In this document: positions 8,990 through 16,934 of the stretch, one piece after another
Layout of the letters: each line of letters opens with the position of its first letter
How positions within the stretch are numbered: position 1 is the first letter of the stretch
NCBI RefSeq assembly: GCF_000973725.1
Contig: NZ_CP009621.1
Location: forward strand, 2,020,501-2,084,500
DNA from: Pontibacter korlensis
GTDB taxonomy: Bacteria > Bacteroidota > Bacteroidia > Cytophagales > Hymenobacteraceae
Length of the DNA: 64,000 nt
Direction of reading: 5' to 3'
Translations under genes and position numbers: made by a program
Notes under the pieces: generated by a model
What the model was told of the DNA's origin: nothing
Database searches by the model: none
The model's input: the letters and a program-made list of their open reading frames with translations, nothing else

Positions 8990-9622
8990 CTAATCAGCAA
9001 CAGCTGTTGAGGCAGCTGCTTGCTGTTGGTGCGCCTTTTCAAAGTCATAACGTGTGATGCCGTAGTAGCTAATGTCAAGTAACTCATCTGAGTCAGCGCC
9101 TCGGTAGTCGCAGCGCAATAGGCCCTCTTTCTGAAATCCACAGCTCTCTGCTATTGGGCCATAGCTCTCGTTGGCGGCAGTGCAGCGTAAGTATACTTTA
9201 TTTAGCCCAAGTGGACCGAAGGCAAAACGCAGTACCTCTTCCAGTGCTTCTTGTGCCAATTGTTTTGTGGCAGGCCAACCCGCAAAGTAAAACCCAATTT
9301 CTGCCTTGGGTATGGAGCGATCCAAGTTTTTCAGGGTGATATCTCCGACATATAACTTATCCTCTTTTTGCCACACACCAAAGTCAAACATGCGACGGTT
9401 CTCCCATTCAGTGCGCAGTTGCTGCACCTGTAGGCGGGCATCATCCAGGACCCGTACCCGCATCTTGCGCCCTGTAAAGGTAGGGCTGAGATAGGCAGCG
9501 TTCTCCTGTAGCAGGCGCATAAAGTCTCTTTCGTCCCCTTCCTGGTAAGGGCGTAGTAGCAGGCGAGGCGTCTCTAGTTGTTCATCAAAAGTCTCAGAGA
9601 TAGTGTCGTATAAATAGCTCAT
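8990..9622 (-). CDS. GNAT-family N-acetyltransferase (RimJ/RimL type)
   Basis: Acetyl-CoA-dependent acetyltransferase, probably of the RimJ/RimL (Acetyltransf_3) group. It has 210 residues from the chosen ATG at 9620-9622; an upstream in-frame ATG at 9649 would add nine unconvincing residues. ETPRLLLRPYQEGD is the typical N-terminal strand, followed by GDITLKNLD, AEIGFYFAGWPATKQLAQEALEEVLRFAF and KVYLRCTAANESYGPIAESCGFQKEGLLR. The acetyl-CoA loop (Q/R-x-x-G-x-A) is degenerate here. The substrate is unknown. It converges on the upstream exported-protein gene with a 13-bp gap. Confidence 0.85.
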   Translation of the reverse strand: MSYLYDTISETFDEQLETPRLLLRPYQEGDERDFMRLLQENAAYLSPTFTGRKMRVRVLDDARLQVQQLRTEWENRRMFDFGVWQKEDKLYVGDITLKNLDRSIPKAEIGFYFAGWPATKQLAQEALEEVLRFAFGPLGLNKVYLRCTAANESYGPIAESCGFQKEGLLRCDYRGADSDELLDISYYGITRYDFEKAHQQQAAASTAVAD

Positions 9623-9793
9623 GTATAACTGTGCGGATAGTGTGATCAAAACTCGGGTGCCTTAGTTCTGTCATACGCTAGCCATGAGAAAACGTGGTGT
9701 TACTTTGCCAATTTATACTTTCACCAACTGCACTTACAGAGTATTCGTTACTAAAGAACATTAACGAAACTGATAAACCTAATTAGAGAACAA

Positions 9794-10657
9794 ATGGGAA
9801 ACAGACTTGAAGGAAAAGTAGCCATTGTAACAGGAGGTGGCTCTGGTATAGGCGAAGCCATCTGCAAGAAATTCGCTAAAGAGGGAGCTAAAGTGGTTGT
9901 AGCCGGTTTTTCGGAGGACCCTGTGGAAGAAGTTACGAGAGAGATACAAGAGGAGGGAGGTACTGCCATACCTTTTACCGGGGACTTGTCTTTACTGGCC
10001 AATGCGCAGGGTTGTGTAGAGCTAGCAGTAAAGCAGTATGGTAAGCTGGATATTTTAATCAATAACGCAGGCACCTTCCCGGAGACAAATCTTCTGTCAG
10101 ACTTTTCAGAAGAGGCTTTTGACTACTTGCTTAAAAACAACATACGAACAGCCTTTGTGATGAGCAAAGCAGCACTGCCGGAGCTACAGAAGACAAAGGG
10201 TAACATCATTTGTGCAGGCTCTGAGTCTGGCGCCTTAGGCATAGCTCAGAATGCACCATACGGTGGTACGAAAGGTTTTATGCATGCTTTTGCCAAAGGC
10301 TTAGCAGCAGAGCAGGCGCAGAAAGGGGTGCGCTGCAATGTTGTTGCCCCTGGGCCTATAGATACTGGCTGGACACACAAAGAAACCGGTCCAATGGATG
10401 AACAAATGGAGCAGATGGTAACGCAGGGAACACTGATGGGGCGCAGAGGAACGCCAGAGGAAGTGGCTAATGCGTACTTGTTTGTAGCATCAGACGAAGC
10501 TTCTTACGTTACAGGAGCTATTTTCCCGGTAGATGGCGGCACCTTGATTGCCAAAGGCCCTGCCGGGGATATGGCTGCACAAAATATGAAGCAACAGCCA
10601 AAAGGTGAGCTAAGCCTTCAGCACTCCAAAGACAGCCATACATCGGTTCGTAAGTAG
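9794..10657 (+). CDS. SDR-family oxidoreductase
   Basis: Short-chain dehydrogenase/reductase of 287 residues. The cofactor motif TGGGSGIG is at about 14-21, followed by the NNAG motif. The catalytic Ser lies in CAGSESG and the YxxxK pair in PYGGTKGF. The C-terminal GAIFPVDGGTLIAKG is typical of the classical/divergent group related to glucose and ribitol dehydrogenases. A polar tail of about 30 residues follows, longer than in minimal SDRs. The substrate cannot be assigned. It is a single gene ending in a clear terminator. Confidence 0.9.
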   Translation: MGNRLEGKVAIVTGGGSGIGEAICKKFAKEGAKVVVAGFSEDPVEEVTREIQEEGGTAIPFTGDLSLLANAQGCVELAVKQYGKLDILINNAGTFPETNLLSDFSEEAFDYLLKNNIRTAFVMSKAALPELQKTKGNIICAGSESGALGIAQNAPYGGTKGFMHAFAKGLAAEQAQKGVRCNVVAPGPIDTGWTHKETGPMDEQMEQMVTQGTLMGRRGTPEEVANAYLFVASDEASYVTGAIFPVDGGTLIAKGPAGDMAAQNMKQQPKGELSLQHSKDSHTSVRK

Positions 10658-10684
10658 TAAAACAAACTGCTTCTAAAACAGAAA

Positions 10685-10715
10685 GCCGCTACCTATGTAA
10701 GGTAGCGGCCTTTTT
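10685..10715 (+). terminator. Terminator of the SDR gene
   Basis: GCCGCTACCT (10685-10694) pairs with AGGTAGCGGC (10700-10709), followed by CTTTTT. It may also serve the convergent gene ending at 10735. Confidence 0.85.
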
Positions 10716-10734
10716 ATAATATGAGCAGTTTTTA

Positions 10735-11163
10735 CTAAGCGTTTAAGTACGGGTAATTGAAGTGCTTAGGGCTGTGCAGATTCTGCTGAATCATCATTAC
10801 TTCCAAAGTGTGGGCTGTCTCTTTGAAGAACTCCAGGCGGCGGTATAGCATCTCCTTCTGCAGGATAGTGCCGGTAGCCGTTTTCATGTAAGCCTTTTTA
10901 TTCTCCAGCACTTGGTGCATTACATCATTTACCTGTGTCTCATGCTGTGTGTACCACTGCTGTAAATCGAACAGGCGGGCAGCTCCTGGTGTAGATGATT
11001 TGAAATCCAGGCCATGAAGGCGCAATACATCTGCCAGCAAGTCAATCTCCAACGGAATAGAAGTGTTGTACGGCATAGAGCGCACTTCCAGCTTGCTGTT
11101 GAGGGCGCTGGCTATGCGAGCCAGATTATCTTTAAAGCGAAAGAATAAAGCAGCCGCTTCCAT
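10735..11163 (-). CDS. Unrecognised all-alpha protein
   Basis: A 142-residue protein I do not recognise. It looks soluble and mostly helical, without a signal or membrane segment. Repeated charged/leucine patterns such as LARIASALNSKLEVRS and MLYRRLEFFKETAHTLEVMM are consistent with a helical bundle. Codon use is like that of its neighbours. It lies downstream of the MoxR gene on the same strand, with a gap of about 110 bp. That gap contains a -7-like element TAATTTTG (complement of 11200-11207), so it may have its own promoter. Confidence 0.75.
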   Translation of the reverse strand: MEAAALFFRFKDNLARIASALNSKLEVRSMPYNTSIPLEIDLLADVLRLHGLDFKSSTPGAARLFDLQQWYTQHETQVNDVMHQVLENKKAYMKTATGTILQKEMLYRRLEFFKETAHTLEVMMIQQNLHSPKHFNYPYLNA

Positions 11164-11271
11164 ATGTTTTTAGGGTAATGTTGATGAAATGTATGAACAC
11201 AAAATTACACCAATTTAGATGGATTGCTAAAATTGTTTTGTGCTTAGGTTAAAAAGGAACGACCCGTGCTC

Positions 11272-12237
11272 CTACATCAGCTCCTGAATCAGCTGCTCTT
11301 CTGTGACACCCTCAGCCTCTGCTTTAAAGTTGCGCACAATGCGGTGGCGAAGTATAGGTAGAGCTACTGCCTGTACATCTTCAATGTCAGGGCTATACTT
11401 TCCGTTCAGGATGGCATTGCACTTAGCGCCAATAATCAGGTGCTGAGAGGCTCTTGGGCCTGCGCCCCATTCCAGGAACTGGTTGGCCTGCTTAGAAGCG
11501 AGCGGCATGTTAGGCCGGGTTTGGTGTACAAGCTTTACAGCATACTCTACCACATTATCCGTTACAGGTACACGGCGCACCAACTTTTGAAAAGCAAGTA
11601 TGTCGTCGGCATGCAGAATCTTGCGGAGTTCGCTAACAGCTGCACCAGTTGTGTTCTTCACAATCTGTAACTCTGACTCATAGCTAGGGTAGCCCAGGGT
11701 AATGTTGAACATGAAGCGGTCTAGCTGCGCTTCTGGTAGGGGATAGGTGCCTTCCTGCTCAATCGGGTTTTGCGTAGCCAGCACGAAAAAGGGCTTAGGC
11801 AGATCATACTTGCGGCCTGCTACCGTTACTGCATGCTCCTGCATGGCTTCTAACAAAGCAGCTTGGGTTTTTGGCGGAGTACGGTTTATCTCGTCGGCCA
11901 GTACAATGTTAGCGAATATCGGACCTGTTACAAAGCGGAAGTTGCGGTCCTTGTCCAGCGTTTCGGCGCCAACAATGTCGGAAGGCATCAGGTCGGGCGT
12001 GAACTGCACCCGATTAAAGCTCATGTCGAGCGTGGAGGCGATGGTTTGGATAAGGAGCGTTTTAGCCAGTCCCGGCACCCCTACCAAGAGGCAGTGCCCC
12101 TGACAAAAAACAGCTGTGAGTACTAATCTTACTACTTCGTCCTGCCCTACAATTACTTTTGATATTTCAGAAGTGAGCTCCTGGTAAGAGCGGTATAGGG
12201 CGTCGGCTGCTTCTTTGTCAGAGGTGAACTGCGTCAT
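11272..12237 (-). CDS. MoxR-family AAA+ ATPase
   Basis: AAA+ ATPase of the MoxR class, 321 residues. These chaperone-like ATPases act in protein complex maturation, often with VWA proteins. Walker A is GVPGLAKTL near 54-62, Walker B VLADEINR near 113-120, with sensor motifs ATQNPIEQEGTYPLPEAQLDRF. It begins 7 bp after the stop of the SurA-like gene and is probably co-transcribed with the two folding factors. The usual VWA/Bat partner genes are not beside it, but a batD gene lies at 34 kb. Confidence 0.93.
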   Translation of the reverse strand: MTQFTSDKEAADALYRSYQELTSEISKVIVGQDEVVRLVLTAVFCQGHCLLVGVPGLAKTLLIQTIASTLDMSFNRVQFTPDLMPSDIVGAETLDKDRNFRFVTGPIFANIVLADEINRTPPKTQAALLEAMQEHAVTVAGRKYDLPKPFFVLATQNPIEQEGTYPLPEAQLDRFMFNITLGYPSYESELQIVKNTTGAAVSELRKILHADDILAFQKLVRRVPVTDNVVEYAVKLVHQTRPNMPLASKQANQFLEWGAGPRASQHLIIGAKCNAILNGKYSPDIEDVQAVALPILRHRIVRNFKAEAEGVTEEQLIQELM

Positions 12238-12244
12238 GTGTTGT

Positions 12245-13603
12245 CTATTGCGTTAGTTGTTGTAGACCAGAACAACCTTGGTACTCCGGATCTACTTCAA
12301 TGTATACAGTGCTAATATTCTTCTTAAACCACTCGCTTACAGCCTTGCTTCGTTTCTCACCCAGTGCAGCGTTGGCTATTTTCTGATAATCGTCGTCCAG
12401 GTTAGCCAGGTGTGGCTTAGACTTCGACTTCAGGTAAAGTATGCGTACTGCCTCTTTTCCATCAGGAGTGGTAAAAGGCACAGGCTTAGAAATCTCACCT
12501 ACCTCCATAGTATCTATCACGAAGAAGATAGCTGGGTCCAGCTGGTCCATAGGTATGTAAGTAAAGCCAGTGGCACGGCTCGTAATCATTCCGCCGTTAT
12601 CTTTTGTGTTCGTGTCGTCTGAAAATTCTTTAGCAGCCTTGGCAAAAGTGAGGCTGTCATTCATAATCAGCGTACGAATACTATCTAACTCTTCTGCGGC
12701 AGCTTCAATATCTACTGTGGCAGTTCCTGGTTTGATCAGGATATGGCGCGTATTAAACTCCTGGCCACGGCGCTCAATCAGCTGGATCAGGTGAAAACCG
12801 AATTGCGATTCTACCACGTTAGAAATGCCTCCTGGCTCCAGGCGAAGGGCAGCTGCTTCATACTGTGGTACCAATTCTTTCTTCTTAAAGAAACCTAGCT
12901 CACCGCCGTCCTGAGCAGAGCCCGGGTCTTGCGAATACTGTTTGGCCAAAGTAGCAAAATCTTCACCGGCCAGTATACGCTTACGTAGCTCTTCCAGTTT
13001 CTGGCGTGCCTCCTGCTTTTGCTGGCGACCTACCTCCGCATAATTTACAATGTGGCCAATCTCAACCTCAGTAGAGAAGTATGGAAGGCTGTCTTTAGGA
13101 ATGCTGTTAAAATACTTTTTGATTTCCTTTGGAGTAACAGACACTTTGCCAGTAATCTCGCGCTGCATCTTCTCCATTACAAGCTGCTCACGCACTGTCT
13201 TGCGCAGCTCATCCTTCAGCTGTCTGAGACTTTTGTTGTAGTACTGCTCCAGACGCTCTGTACCACCAACCTGGCCAGCCAGATAATTGATACGGTCGTT
13301 TAGTTCGCTGGTAACCATACCTTCGTCTACCACAACAGAGTCTACCTCGGCGCGTGCCAACAATAACTTGTCCTGCAGCAGAGAAGTAAAGATCTGACAC
13401 TTCAGGTCATCGTTCGGTTGCTGCTTAGACTGGGTCAGGTACTGCAGGTAACCAAACTCCAGGTCAGAGCGCAGAATTACATGGTTGTCTACCTTGGCAA
13501 TAATGCCATCTACCTGGTACTGCACCGGTGACTGAGCAAAAGCCGTGGCAGCGGATATAAGTAGGCATAATGCCACAAAGGCAAATTGGTGAATCTTCTT
13601 CAA
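12245..13603 (-). CDS. SurA-like periplasmic peptidyl-prolyl isomerase
   Basis: Periplasmic folding factor of 452 residues. It has a signal peptide (about 1-24, ending AFAQ), a SurA-type N-terminal chaperone domain (VDGIIAKVDNHVILRSDLE onward) and two parvulin domains at about 175-280 and 285-390. Signature motifs are FATLAKQYSQDPGSAQDGGELGFF and, in the second domain, FSDDTNTKDNGG. Parvulins and SurA help outer-membrane proteins fold. It sits between a second parvulin gene and a MoxR ATPase, all on the same strand with small gaps. Confidence 0.92.
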   Translation of the reverse strand: MKKIHQFAFVALCLLISAATAFAQSPVQYQVDGIIAKVDNHVILRSDLEFGYLQYLTQSKQQPNDDLKCQIFTSLLQDKLLLARAEVDSVVVDEGMVTSELNDRINYLAGQVGGTERLEQYYNKSLRQLKDELRKTVREQLVMEKMQREITGKVSVTPKEIKKYFNSIPKDSLPYFSTEVEIGHIVNYAEVGRQQKQEARQKLEELRKRILAGEDFATLAKQYSQDPGSAQDGGELGFFKKKELVPQYEAAALRLEPGGISNVVESQFGFHLIQLIERRGQEFNTRHILIKPGTATVDIEAAAEELDSIRTLIMNDSLTFAKAAKEFSDDTNTKDNGGMITSRATGFTYIPMDQLDPAIFFVIDTMEVGEISKPVPFTTPDGKEAVRILYLKSKSKPHLANLDDDYQKIANAALGEKRSKAVSEWFKKNISTVYIEVDPEYQGCSGLQQLTQ

Positions 13604-13705
13604 GGGTTATATCTTAATTTATACTTATGCTGAGAAATAACGCACAAGTTACTTTTTTATTCTGAATTACCCGAAAAGCGGGTCAAATTCGGAGAAGCTC
13701 CACTG

Positions 13706-16006
13706 CTACTTTCGTACCAGTTTTTCAACCTCATCTTCCTTGATCTCAACAGGGTACTTGTTGCGGAGCTCCTGCACCCAGCGCTCTTCCAGGTATGTCT
13801 GGTAATCTGATATGACAGGACCACGCACCTCGCTTAGTTCCTTATAGGCAGGAGCCAGCACGTCTTTGATGATGATAAGGTACTCACGGTCATTTTGGCG
13901 TGTTGTATAGGTGCCCTCTTTCCACTCAACAGCATCTAGTGCTTTGTTGTCGCCGCGTTGGAACTTCTTCTCCGTTATCTGCACAGCTAGCGGGTTGTTC
14001 TTATTCAGGTTTTCGGCCAGGGCTGCTAACTCAGAGGTATAGAGCACAAAAGAAACACGGCGGTTGCGGCGGCGTCCTGTTTCGGTGTTATCCGGGCCAG
14101 CCTGCTTGCTCTTGCCTAAGCTGTTGCTGCTAAGCTGAGCTGCTGCTACACCTAGTTCCTGAAGATACGTTACTGCTGCATTTGCACGAGCCTCCGCTAC
14201 TTTTGTGTTCTCACGAGCATCGGTGTGGCCAATTACATCCAGCGTCAAATCTTTGTTTTGTTGCAGCAGTTGAGCAAGCTCCTTGAGCTTGGCTTTGCCT
14301 TCTGCACTTAGTTCGGCTATGTTCTGCTCAAACAGTACGTCTGTTAACTTAGCAAACGATACAGGGTAGCGACGTTTGTCTAATTGCTGCTGAGCCTGCT
14401 GTAGTAGTTCTTTGTTAGCTGCGCTGATCACGATGGCATCGGCTCGCTCGCCCCATTTATACTTCTCGCGGTTTTGATTAAAAAACGTGCGCAGGCCTAC
14501 TGTGTCTTCTATAGCTTTGCTCCATACTTTCTCATCCATCAGTTGGAAGAGTAATATACCATCGTGGTACTCCTGCACAAGCATACGGTAGTCGTTATAC
14601 TTGTTCTCCAGGTTATTCTTCTCATACTCCAGCAAGCTTTTCTCTGTAAAGCTGTCGTAAAGCAAGTTCATTGCATGAGCGGCATTGCCAGTGGTGCGAG
14701 GTCGTTGCTGATCTTTTACATAAGCATAGAAGTCGGCAACAGTGTAGTTTTTACCCTGGATAGAGAACAGCGTTTGCTTCAGTGCTTTGTCACTTTCATC
14801 ATAGCTCCAGTTGCCCTGCAAGAGAGCATCATTGGCTTTAGCCATGGCTGCTGCCTTTGCTTCGGTATTTTCGGCGAAGTTGTTCTCTTGCTTAATGCGC
14901 CTCAGGAAAGCTGCCTTGTTCAGTTCTGAGCGGGAGTCTTTGGCAATCTTGTTGCGCAGGTGCTGCTCCATCTGGTCGTATGGTGGCAGGCTGCGTTTCT
15001 CCTCGAGTTTGATGATATGCCAGCCATAAGAGGTATAAACGGGCTTCGAAATCTCTCCTGGCTTTTGCAGAGCAAAGGCTGCCTCCTCGAAGGCAGGAAT
15101 CATGCGGCCAGTGCCAAACCATGGCAATGCTCCGCCGTTGCTGGCGGTGTTGGCATCTTCAGAGAACTCAGCGGCTAATTTATCCCAGCTCTCGTTTTTC
15201 TGTAGGCGGCGGTAGATAGCATCCACACGCTGTTTTGCTGCCAAAGAATCAGCTGCAGGCGCGTTAGGAGTGGAGCGTACCATAATGTGAGATACCTTGA
15301 TCTCGCCACGTGCTTCTCGTTTGTCATTTACCTTAATCAGATGATAGCCAAAACGGGTGCGTACTGGCTGTGAGATATCTCCTACAGCAGTTTTATAGGC
15401 AGCATCCTCGAACGGGTACACCATCTGCAGTGCTGTAAAGTAACCTAATTCACCTTTGTTGTCGGCAGCTGAAGGGTCTTGTGAATGCTCCTGGGCAAGC
15501 TTTCCGAAATCTTCACCTGCTTTAGCACGCTGGCGGATCTCTATAATGCGGTTGTAGGCAGCCAGTGTGTCAGCAGGCACGGCATCAGGGGCGAGTGTTA
15601 TCAGAATATGCGAAGCATTCACCTCCTGCTTCATACGCTCGTAAGCCTCCTTCACGAGCTGGTCTGTCACGCTTTTCTCTGTTAAGTAAGGCTGTGCCAG
15701 TTGCTCCTTATATCCTTCCAACTCACGCTTAAAGGCCATAGTAGTATCCAGACCGCGGTTTTGGGCCTCTATTACCTTTAGCTTAAAGTTGGTGTACAGG
15801 TTAAGGTAGTCGTTTACGCTCTCTCGGGTGTAGGCATCGTCGTTGCCGCCGTTGTTTTTCTCATACACATAGCGGAACTCTGAGATGGAAACAGGCTGGG
15901 AGCCAAGCGTAGCGATTGCGGGTTCTTTACTAACATTCTTCTTGGTAGCGGTGCAGCCTGCTATGGCCAGGACGGCTACCGCAACAAGTAGGTGGTTGCT
16001 GCGCAT
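13706..16006 (-). CDS. Lipoprotein with two parvulin domains and an OmpA-like domain
   Basis: Large peptidyl-prolyl isomerase of 766 residues from the ATG at 16004-16006. This start gives a good lipoprotein signal (LLVAVAVLAIAGC); an in-frame ATG at 16063 would place 19 residues before it. Two parvulin domains follow, with HILITLAP...LAQEHSQDPSAADNKGELGYF and HIMVRSTP...FSEDANTASNGGALPWF. A helical region comes next, then an OmpA/MotB-type peptidoglycan-binding stretch (LFEQNIAELSAEGKAKLKELA and IGHTDARENTKVAEARA). The C-terminal part after it is unassigned. The protein is probably anchored in a membrane and tied to the cell wall. It heads the cluster with the SurA-like gene and MoxR. Confidence 0.88.
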   Translation of the reverse strand: MRSNHLLVAVAVLAIAGCTATKKNVSKEPAIATLGSQPVSISEFRYVYEKNNGGNDDAYTRESVNDYLNLYTNFKLKVIEAQNRGLDTTMAFKRELEGYKEQLAQPYLTEKSVTDQLVKEAYERMKQEVNASHILITLAPDAVPADTLAAYNRIIEIRQRAKAGEDFGKLAQEHSQDPSAADNKGELGYFTALQMVYPFEDAAYKTAVGDISQPVRTRFGYHLIKVNDKREARGEIKVSHIMVRSTPNAPAADSLAAKQRVDAIYRRLQKNESWDKLAAEFSEDANTASNGGALPWFGTGRMIPAFEEAAFALQKPGEISKPVYTSYGWHIIKLEEKRSLPPYDQMEQHLRNKIAKDSRSELNKAAFLRRIKQENNFAENTEAKAAAMAKANDALLQGNWSYDESDKALKQTLFSIQGKNYTVADFYAYVKDQQRPRTTGNAAHAMNLLYDSFTEKSLLEYEKNNLENKYNDYRMLVQEYHDGILLFQLMDEKVWSKAIEDTVGLRTFFNQNREKYKWGERADAIVISAANKELLQQAQQQLDKRRYPVSFAKLTDVLFEQNIAELSAEGKAKLKELAQLLQQNKDLTLDVIGHTDARENTKVAEARANAAVTYLQELGVAAAQLSSNSLGKSKQAGPDNTETGRRRNRRVSFVLYTSELAALAENLNKNNPLAVQITEKKFQRGDNKALDAVEWKEGTYTTRQNDREYLIIIKDVLAPAYKELSEVRGPVISDYQTYLEERWVQELRNKYPVEIKEDEVEKLVRK

Positions 16007-16173
16007 AAGTTGATTTAAAATCAAATTTGTCTTTTTCGCTGATCGAGAGACCAGGTGATGCAATTTTAGCTAAAATTTCTGACAGATAAGTCAAATACTT
16101 AAACCATAATACAATTGCACGGGCTTTTGTTCCCCGATAACGGCAAACCGGCAGCTAAAGTATGTACGTACTG

Positions 16174-16584
16174 CTATTTGATTTTCTTATACAGTAGGCA
16201 GATGTTCTGAGAGCCGTCGGTGACAAACTCGACCTTATCCATGATGCGGTTTACTAGCGCTATGCCTACGCCACCTTTCTTGCCCATCCGGATGTGCTCC
16301 TGTATGTTTGGCTCCTTGTAATTGGAGCGCTCGAAGGCTCTGCCTTGGTCTGCAATCTCAAACTTAACCTGGTCTTGAAGGGTTTGCACCTTTAGGGTAA
16401 GGTACTTCTCTGGGTTCTCGTGGTTAGCGTGGATAATAAGGTTGGCGCATATCTCATCCACTGCCAATACGATTTGGTTCATGAGGATGTCTGAAAGCGC
16501 AAGAGCCCTCAGATATTCCGTCACGAAATCCCGTATCGGCTTCAGGTTTTTTTTAGTGCAATTTACCCGAATGGAGTTATTCAT
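16174..16584 (-). CDS. Anti-sigma-type serine kinase (RsbW-like ATPase)
   Basis: HATPase of the RsbW/SpoIIAB class, 136 residues from the ATG at 16582-16584. It should phosphorylate the adjacent STAS protein and bind a target such as a sigma factor. The N-box is VLAVDEICANLIIHAN, and the G-box region is IADQGRAF and GKKGGVGIALVNRIMDKVEF. The chosen start overlaps the STAS gene's stop by 8 bp (ATGAATAA), a typical coupled arrangement; a start at 16620 would give a longer, non-conserved leader. Confidence 0.88.
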   Translation of the reverse strand: MNNSIRVNCTKKNLKPIRDFVTEYLRALALSDILMNQIVLAVDEICANLIIHANHENPEKYLTLKVQTLQDQVKFEIADQGRAFERSNYKEPNIQEHIRMGKKGGVGIALVNRIMDKVEFVTDGSQNICLLYKKIK

Positions 16585-16921
16585 TTGCAATGGTCCTTGC
16601 TTCCTCGTAATCGGACACAATGGTCATTAACAGGTCGAGTCCAAGTATTTCAAATACATTGCGAACCTTGTCCTGCATGTTAAAGAAGATTAGTTTGATC
16701 TGAGCGTCCTCGAATCGCTGCAGGTGAGAAATAAAGACACCAAGGCCCGCAGACGAAATATAGTTAAGATCCTGGCAATTAACCAAAACCTTGCTGTATT
16801 TCATGATCTCAGGGTCTGATAACTCTTCGTCTAAAAGTACTGAGGAACTTGCATCCAGTTCACCGTTGAGGGTCATGATAACGGTGTTCTCCTTGATTTC
16901 TTGTGTAATTTTCATCGGCAT
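16577..16921 (-). CDS. STAS-domain anti-anti-sigma factor
   Basis: Anti-sigma-factor antagonist of 114 residues with one STAS domain. The core contains VIMTLNGELDASSSVLLDEEL and, at about residues 45-62, VLVNCQDLNYISSAGLGVF. In that motif the serine of the SSAG turn is the usual phosphorylation site. Phosphorylation by the RsbW-like kinase and dephosphorylation by the SpoIIE-type phosphatase would switch partners. An alternative start two codons in (MKITQ) is equally possible. It lies 13 bp downstream of the phosphatase gene. Confidence 0.92.
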   Translation of the reverse strand: MPMKITQEIKENTVIMTLNGELDASSSVLLDEELSDPEIMKYSKVLVNCQDLNYISSAGLGVFISHLQRFEDAQIKLIFFNMQDKVRNVFEILGLDLLMTIVSDYEEARTIANE

Positions 16922-16934
16922 ACTTTACGGTTAA

